Below, one piece after another: positions 27,964 through 32,816 of a stretch of 32,816 nucleotides of DNA. The stretch lies in the NCBI GenBank assembly GCA_002811675.1, contig PDIM01000035.1:7543-40358 (forward strand), in the 5' to 3' direction. This DNA is from Ichthyosporea sp. XGB-2017a. Its lineage: Eukaryota; Opisthokonta; Ichthyosporea. The notes below the pieces were generated by a model. It did no database searches and had not been told where the DNA came from. It worked only from the letters and a program-made list of their open reading frames with translations. Both the position numbers and the translations under genes were made by a program. Each line of letters opens with the position of its first letter. Within the stretch, counting starts at the first letter, position 1.

Positions 27964-28881
27964 ATGCCAAGTATTGCACCTGAATACATATATTTCGATA
28001 TAGTTCCAACAACTACTCTTAGCGGATCTTGGAGAAAAGATGATGGGATTTTTGTTGTTTTTATTGCTTCTAAAGCGAATATCAACCCTCCCCCCGACTT
28101 GTCAAATGGAAGGGGTCATCTTCCTGAAAATTTTAATATCATTCCAGATGAATACAATTCGGTATTTATTGTACTTAGCTCCAACATGTATTGGAATATA
28201 ATTCCATCCGTGTTTAAGGAACATAACATCCAATACACAATTCAAGAGCCCGACCCGACTGCTTCGCCTCCTGCCAGGGGTTTCAAGTTGAAATCCTTTT
28301 ATCCGCCCAAATGGGTAGGCCAGGTGGGTAACGGGGGATGTGGAGGTGTACCGTGTGAAAGTCATGATTCCATAACAGTAACAAAAGCATTTTCTAGCGG
28401 GGAATGTACGCAGAATTCCATTGGGGAGATAGCTAATACCGTATCTCTCCCGCTTTCGTGGGTCGACTGCAAATCTTATCCCAGTATACATGGAGAACCA
28501 CCCGCTTGTGAAGATAGCCCAATCAGCGTCACCAGTACTTACTCGTCTCATATGTCAATCTACCTCGACCCAAACAAAAATGGTCAGGTAGATGTGACAA
28601 TTCCCGACTTTACTCCTATCTCTGAGAAATCTGTAGCTGTCAATGGCACCAACAATTCATCAACAACTACCTTAGTAGGAGACTCCGACATAGATGTGTC
28701 ACAAACCCGTGAAATTGTTGCAAAAGCCTCTCCATTTGGGCCCTTTGTTGGGTTAAACTTTGTACAAGATTTGATTATACGCTTCCCAGGGTGTAACGAC
28801 AAACCTTCTAAAATGGCTTTCCAAAGACTCTTCTTTGACTATGACCTTGTCTTGTTTGGTTCTATCAACGGCTCCTGTTAG
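27964..28881 (+). CDS. Orphan protein, may be 5'-truncated (305 aa)
   Basis: Frame from the ATG at 27964 to a TAG. The frame is open upstream only to 27922 and has no earlier ATG. Content suggests an extracellular protein: cysteines (GGCGGVPCESH, SGECTQN, WVDCKSY, PACEDS, FPGCNDK, and a C-terminal GSC) and N-glycosylation sites (NGT, NNSST, NGS). Yet no signal peptide precedes MPSIAPEYIYFDIVP. Either the 5' end was lost, or an upstream exon exists, or the protein is exported another way. Only 78 bases separate its ATG from that of the divergent neighbour. After the stop another frame (APVSPSVYTILSSLGEENIS) looks coding-like, hinting at a frameshift near the 3' end. Function unknown. Confidence 0.6.
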   Translation: MPSIAPEYIYFDIVPTTTLSGSWRKDDGIFVVFIASKANINPPPDLSNGRGHLPENFNIIPDEYNSVFIVLSSNMYWNIIPSVFKEHNIQYTIQEPDPTASPPARGFKLKSFYPPKWVGQVGNGGCGGVPCESHDSITVTKAFSSGECTQNSIGEIANTVSLPLSWVDCKSYPSIHGEPPACEDSPISVTSTYSSHMSIYLDPNKNGQVDVTIPDFTPISEKSVAVNGTNNSSTTTLVGDSDIDVSQTREIVAKASPFGPFVGLNFVQDLIIRFPGCNDKPSKMAFQRLFFDYDLVLFGSINGSC

Positions 28882-29545
28882 CCCTTCAGTGTACACTATT
28901 TTGTCTTCTTTGGGTGAGGAGAATATTAGCCAGCGGACCGCAGGTGCACCTAAAACCAACGATAATGCTAACTTACCTATGTAATTATAAGGCCTTGCTT
29001 ATCCATTCATCCAATCCCCCAAAATAAGGGGAAAAGAAAGAAAAATACAAATAAACATTTGAACCATCAGCAGAGCACCGCTGTTCTGATAGGGTTGGTT
29101 ATAGGACGTCCAGCTGTGGACAATTACCCGCAACCAAAAACCCGCCAAAAACTGCCCCATTCAGTGGTCCATTGGAGATATCAAGTCAAATATGAAACCC
29201 CTTAAATACTTAACTCATCTATTTCAATTGTTGTTTCACGTGTGCACCTCCTTCCCTCCTCCTGGCCCTGTCCCCCCCCCCTTCAAATGGTGCCATATAT
29301 GCATCCCGCACATGCCAATTAGCAGAATATGGTAACTGGCGCATATCCAGGTGGACTGGGGCCTCCTTTTCACACACTGCACGGTACACCAAGAGGGGAA
29401 GAGGAGAGGGAGGAGGAATGTATGCAACACTCCATGTATCCATCCAGGCACACACGCTTGAGCTGTATGCCCATCCTGGAGAGTGGAGCACGAGGGGACT
29501 CTGCCTCGATGAAGTAGAAGTAGATTAACACCAGGTAGATTTACT
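28882..29545. other. Spacer, no gene seen
   Basis: It contains 10 C's (29272-29281) in a pyrimidine-rich stretch and purine-rich sequence near 29390-29420. Minus-strand frames at 29219-29583 overlap each other and lack motifs. Confidence 0.5.
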
Positions 29546-30973
29546 ATGTCGCTCCATTCTAGTTCTGTATGTGTTGGTCCCACAGAGGATACTGATAAAA
29601 TCTATGATGAGTGTATTAAAGTAGAGCAGGGTGCAGGGAATCATGGTGCTTGTGGGGATGAGACTCAAGACTCTGGGGATTACTGTGAGAAGTACGACAG
29701 TGCCTCTTTGTGTTTCCAGAGTACCCCCGCCTGTACTGATATGAACCTTCCTGTGGAGGAGAGAGAGAACTATGAAGAAACTACAAAACCGAATTATTTG
29801 CAATCGGTGAATCTAAAAGGGAAGGTCCAACGTGGTTTCGATTTTGCAAATGATGACAAACCCTGCAACAGGAAATATTGCGGACGGAAGAAGATAATCA
29901 TCATCTCAACTATAGTTTCTGTTGTTGTCGCTTCCTTGTTAGCAGCCTTGGTTGCAGTGTCATTGAGTAGTGGAGGAGATAAAAGTAGCTCTCACCCTCC
30001 ACCAACCACCGACGGGGGACCATCCTCGACTTCCTCGGTGGGACAAAGCACTTCAGTGGAATCAAGCTCAGGTGCACCTCAAACACCTTTTGCCACTATC
30101 AGTGTCACTTCCGTGGCCACTGGAGCTTATCACACGTGTGCCATTCTCGCAGATTCAAGGGAATTGAAGTGTTTGGGGAATAATGAACGTGGCCAAACAG
30201 ATGTTCCAAGAAGTCTGGGTCAAGCAAGTGGGGTTGCGGCAGGTGGCGATCACACGTGTGCCATTCTCGCAGATTCAAGCGAATTGAAATGTTGGGGAGC
30301 TACGTTTAAGAACCAAACAGATGTTCCAAGCAGTCTTGGTCGAATTAGTGCAGTTGTGGCAGGCGAGGCTCACACGTGTGCCGTTCTCGCCGATTCCAGC
30401 GAATTGAAGTGCTGGGGGGATAATGAATACGGCCAAACCGATGTTCCAAGCAGTCTTGGTCGAGTTAGTGCGGTTGCGGCAGGCGACCATCACACATGTG
30501 CCATTCTCGCCGATTCCAGCGAATTGAAGTGTTGGGGATTTAATATATTTGGGCAAACAGATATTCCAAGCAGTCTTGGTCGAGTAAGTGCAGTTGCGGC
30601 AGGTGGCTATCACACATGTGCCATTCTGGCAGGTTCAAGCCAATTGAAGTGTTGGGGAAGCAATTATTATGGAGAAACGGATGTCCCCGGCAGTGTTGGT
30701 GGGGTAAAGGCTGTAGCCATAGGTTTTCATGTCACATGTGCGATTATGCTCGTGCGTTTGGCGTTCATTAATCAGCTGAGATGTTGGGGAAATGATGTAA
30801 AATATAACTATGGTCAAACATATGTTCCACCCAATCTTGGCCAAGTAAGTGCCGTTGCGGCAAGTGAATATCATACGTGTGCCATTCAAAAAGACTCGGA
30901 ACAATTGAAATGTTGGGGATTAAATACTTATGGTCAAGCAGACATTCCAAGCACTTTTGGTGTTGGAATTTGA
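29546..30973 (+). CDS. Type II membrane protein with seven RCC1-like repeats (475 aa)
   Basis: Start ATG at 29546. About 115 N-terminal residues are acidic and Cys-containing, then KKIIIISTIVSVVVASLLAA marks one membrane segment (about 115-140). A Ser/Thr/Pro linker (about 143-185) leads to seven tandem RCC1_2-type units of 40 residues: HTCAILADSSELKCWG, then GQTDVPSSLGRVSAVAAG. Each unit has two cysteines, probably a disulfide, fitting an extracellular or luminal seven-bladed beta-propeller. Unit 6 carries a seven-residue insertion (CAIMLVRLAFINQLRCWG). Membrane and RCC1-like calls are firm. The role is unknown; propellers of this class usually bind protein or glycan ligands. Plus-strand AATAAA follows the stop within 30 bases. 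Confidence 0.85.
   Translation: MSLHSSSVCVGPTEDTDKIYDECIKVEQGAGNHGACGDETQDSGDYCEKYDSASLCFQSTPACTDMNLPVEERENYEETTKPNYLQSVNLKGKVQRGFDFANDDKPCNRKYCGRKKIIIISTIVSVVVASLLAALVAVSLSSGGDKSSSHPPPTTDGGPSSTSSVGQSTSVESSSGAPQTPFATISVTSVATGAYHTCAILADSRELKCLGNNERGQTDVPRSLGQASGVAAGGDHTCAILADSSELKCWGATFKNQTDVPSSLGRISAVVAGEAHTCAVLADSSELKCWGDNEYGQTDVPSSLGRVSAVAAGDHHTCAILADSSELKCWGFNIFGQTDIPSSLGRVSAVAAGGYHTCAILAGSSQLKCWGSNYYGETDVPGSVGGVKAVAIGFHVTCAIMLVRLAFINQLRCWGNDVKYNYGQTYVPPNLGQVSAVAASEYHTCAIQKDSEQLKCWGLNTYGQADIPSTFGVGI
30131..30970 (+). repeat. Seven tandem 120-bp units coding for RCC1-like repeats
   Basis: Units begin at 30131, 30251, 30371, 30491, 30611, 30731 and about 30872. The first five steps are exactly 120 bp and the sixth is about 141 bp. 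Units 2 to 5 are highly alike at nucleotide level, units 6 and 7 much less. The start of units 1-3 is the palindrome CACACGTGTG. Confidence 0.9.
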
Positions 30974-31400
30974 AAATGGGACTGGAAAAAAGTCAATAAA
31001 TGTATATGTAGGAAGATAGGTCGAGCAGGTGGCTCATTGGTGAAGGTAAAATCTACTGGGACATATCCAGAGCAAGTGCGTACATGGAAATCAGTTCCCA
31101 CTATATGACTGTTTTACTGAAACGGAATAACTGAAATTTACAAGGGCGTGTCCAGCTGGTTGACGTACCTTCCCTGCTTTTATCTATAATAAGTCCACCA
31201 ATGGTATGCGCATGTAATATGCTCTTACTTTTCCAGAATAGGAAAGTTAAGTGGAGCAATATTATAAAACAAACTTCTTCCAATCGCTGTCCAGTTGCAA
31301 TGCCTCTTCTTAGGTCAAAGAACAGTTGTTTATTATGTGAAGGAAAAGTCATCCTCCTCATGAATTTGACTTGCAGTCGCTTTCCATGTGAAGCGTTGTG
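30974..31400. other. Spacer, no convincing gene
   Basis: A minus-strand frame (31101-31448, 115 codons) has no motif and overlaps the presumed promoter of the 31544 gene, so I leave it out. Confidence 0.5.
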
Positions 31401-31412
31401 TTTAAAAGGACG
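31401..31412 (+). promoter_or_regulatory. TATA-like box TTTAAAAGGACG
   Basis: 132-143 bases before the ATG at 31544. It differs at one base from the element before the 22737 gene. Confidence 0.45.
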
Positions 31413-31543
31413 GTGAGTTCGCATGAGAATAGGAAATATCATATCCAAAAACTTATCAAAGTTATTTTCAGCATTTTGTGATCAGCCGTCCGTTTGGATT
31501 CAGTACAAGATCTATTCCAAGTATAAACAACTATCTTTTCACA

Positions 31544-32167
31544 ATGACGAAGAAGTCTGTTGTTTTCATTTTTGCTCTGTGTGCTTTGTGCACTCTTTCT
31601 GGTCCCTTTCATGGCTCCGCTGAACCAATTCCTTCACGCGGGGAGGACAAGGCTGTGGATGTTGAAATGACCGACCAGTCCCCCGAACCTTTGCTTGGCA
31701 TCAATATAGACAAAGGCATTGAGCTTTATAGTTTTCGTAAGCGTTTGCGCCAAAAACGCCCTCGTGACGGAAGAGAGATCCAGGGAGAAATCATATGTGA
31801 ATATATGATCTATAAATCCTTGAAAGCACGTAAAGCGTGTACCATTTTGAAGCCGAAAAACGAAGTGAAATGCTACGTTGCTCTCTCAGAAAGTAGTGAT
31901 AGCTCCTGCCCTGAAATTAGATATAAGAAAATCAAAGTCAAATACACCACCACACCTTCTGGTTCTTCTGACAAAGGTGACTTCACTGACTACATTGTGG
32001 GAGAACTGCACATAAGTAATGTGGAAATTGACACATTTGGTGTTGAGTTTAATGCTCCAATATGGATGGTCGATTATGGAAAGAGGGTTGAGGCACTATA
32101 TATTAGTGATAGGTTTAATGGTTACAAGGTTGTTCCTGGAATCCTCTTTAGGAACTACAAGGGCTAG
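31544..32167 (+). CDS. Secreted protein with dibasic pro-sites (207 aa)
   Basis: The ATG at 31544 gives a signal peptide (MTKKSVVFIFALCALCTLSG, cleavage likely after SA at residue 26). The frame also opens upstream at a GTG but that would bury the signal peptide, so I chose the ATG. An acidic segment leads to a strongly basic stretch (FRKRLRQKRPRDGR, residues 64-77) with KR pairs that could be Kex2 sites. The remaining 130 residues carry four cysteines (IICEY, KACTI, VKCYV, SSCPE) and a beta-rich tail. No family is recognised. A TATA-like element like that of the 22737 gene lies upstream, and AATAAA-like sequence follows the stop. Confidence 0.75.
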   Translation: MTKKSVVFIFALCALCTLSGPFHGSAEPIPSRGEDKAVDVEMTDQSPEPLLGINIDKGIELYSFRKRLRQKRPRDGREIQGEIICEYMIYKSLKARKACTILKPKNEVKCYVALSESSDSSCPEIRYKKIKVKYTTTPSGSSDKGDFTDYIVGELHISNVEIDTFGVEFNAPIWMVDYGKRVEALYISDRFNGYKVVPGILFRNYKG

Positions 32168-32634
32168 AGTATCTACACCCTAAGATAATAAACGGTGGTT
32201 CATGTCTTGCTTATTTACGTTGTGCCTCGTCATTTTTTAAGCAGATTTGTTAATCCGTTTGCGAGTGCAGGTTTGTACTTTTGTCTCTGACAAATTTTTT
32301 TCATACACCCATCAATGAGCACAACGCACACGTGTGCAACCCTGTAGAGTTGGGAGAAGTAGAAATACACAAAAATGTAAGAGGAAACAGAGACGGGGGG
32401 GAGGGGGAGGAGAAAAAGAGGGAAAGAGCAGACCTGGGCCCTGGCTGTAACCAGAAGCAGCGGACTTCAATTGTGGAATCAATTTGATCAATGTTCACAC
32501 TTTTTATAAACGTGTTCTTGCCAGAAGCATTCTTCTTCCTCATCTCCAATCCAATCTCCGAGCCATTATCACCTGTGAAATTGACGTAAATCCAATCTCT
32601 AAGCTCGACGGTGCTTGCTTCTTTTCCGTCCTTC
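32168..32634. other. Spacer before the broken right-edge copy
   Basis: It contains a G/A-rich run with seven consecutive G's (32395-32401). No gene is seen. The sequence before 32635 does not recognisably match the 5' half of the left-edge gene. Confidence 0.55.
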
Positions 32635-32816
32635 TACCCTTTAATATATGCCAAAATCGGAACTACCTAACATTTGACAGTGTCTTCGCCACATCCACAA
32701 CTCACAAGCGAAGTACTTTAAGGACGTAAAGCTTTCTATCAAGCAAGCAGATGTTCAAGCATCAGGTGGTGATACCAAGTATAAAATCTACAAGGTTCTG
32801 GGGGAGCTCTCGTTTG
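32635..32816 (+). pseudogene. Broken second copy of the left-edge secreted-protein gene
   Basis: The frame reads YPLIYAKIGTT where the left-edge gene has YALIYAKIGTT, then a TAA (32668-32670) replaces a Tyr codon. After HLTVSSPHPQ an insertion of seven bases (about 32701-32707, repeating CACAA) shifts the frame. The remaining 114 bases are identical to the left copy's complement and run off the window. The 5' half, including the signal peptide, is missing or unrecognisable. It is a dead fragment unless the gene is rearranged outside the window. Confidence 0.75.
32703..32816. repeat. Right arm of the 114-bp perfect inverted repeat
   Basis: Exact reverse complement of bases 2-115, reaching the last base of the window. 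Confidence 0.97.

Noticed and set aside
29219-29583. Two overlapping minus-strand frames of 90 and 115 codons
   Set aside because: They overlap each other in different frames, include the C-run and run into the start of the RCC1-like gene.
31029-31045. tRNA-like A-box (GGTGGCTCATTGGTGAA)
   Set aside because: No B-box or pairing arms follow at the right distance.
30974-31110. 46 open codons after the TGA of the RCC1-like gene as a readthrough tail
   Set aside because: The composition is Lys-rich and AT-driven, a polyadenylation signal lies within it, and this length is common by chance.
31101-31448. Minus-strand frame of 115 codons
   Set aside because: No motif, and it overlaps the presumed promoter of the 31544 gene; I cannot exclude a relic.

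Overview
The window looks like nuclear DNA of an intron-poor eukaryote. Long genes are uninterrupted (one 7.1-kb reading frame and several of 1.4-1.8 kb). Many products carry N-terminal signal peptides, Golgi-type single membrane anchors, Kex2/furin-like cleavage sites or a GPI-type tail. Neighbouring genes lie on both strands with long non-coding spacers, simple repeats, TATA-like boxes and CCAAT motifs. TAA, TAG and TGA all end apparently intact genes, so the standard code fits. A red alga of the intron-poor kind is my best guess, but no marker gene proves it. The sequence is moderately AT-rich by eye.

Layout. 1-461 is the 5' part of a secreted-protein gene running off the left edge. 462-2654 is non-coding. 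2655-9749 encodes a 2364-residue regulator: degenerate protein-kinase fold, STAND/AAA-like ATPase region, long helical middle and C-terminal GAF-like domain. 9750-12966 holds decayed material: a minus-strand gene relic and a C-terminal fragment of a PIF1-like helicase, with poly-G and poly-T tracts. 12967-17055 contains two type II membrane glycosyltransferases in convergent orientation, a family-17 (GT17) enzyme and an O-fucosyltransferase-like enzyme, which probably act in the Golgi.

From about 17.5 kb to the right edge the window is a patchwork of small, mostly unrecognised secreted or surface-protein genes and their dead relatives. Intact members are at 20335-20961, 21607-21870, 22737-23540 (GPI-anchored type), 25061-25744 (with a pro-region) and 31544-32167. 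Relics with in-frame stops or frameshifts are at 17486-18292, 18249-19482, 19636-19974, 23949-24394 and 26188-26517. Between them sit a divergent orphan pair (26920-27885 and 27964-28881) and a type II membrane protein with seven RCC1-like repeats (29546-30973).

The last 114 bases are an exact reverse complement of bases 2-115. They belong to a second, broken copy of the left-edge gene, so the window begins and ends inside the same gene family in inverted orientation. The likeliest new biology here is a fast-turnover locus of orphan secreted proteins that share a promoter layout, next to glycosylation enzymes. I recognise no mobilisation system, CRISPR array, rRNA or tRNA.
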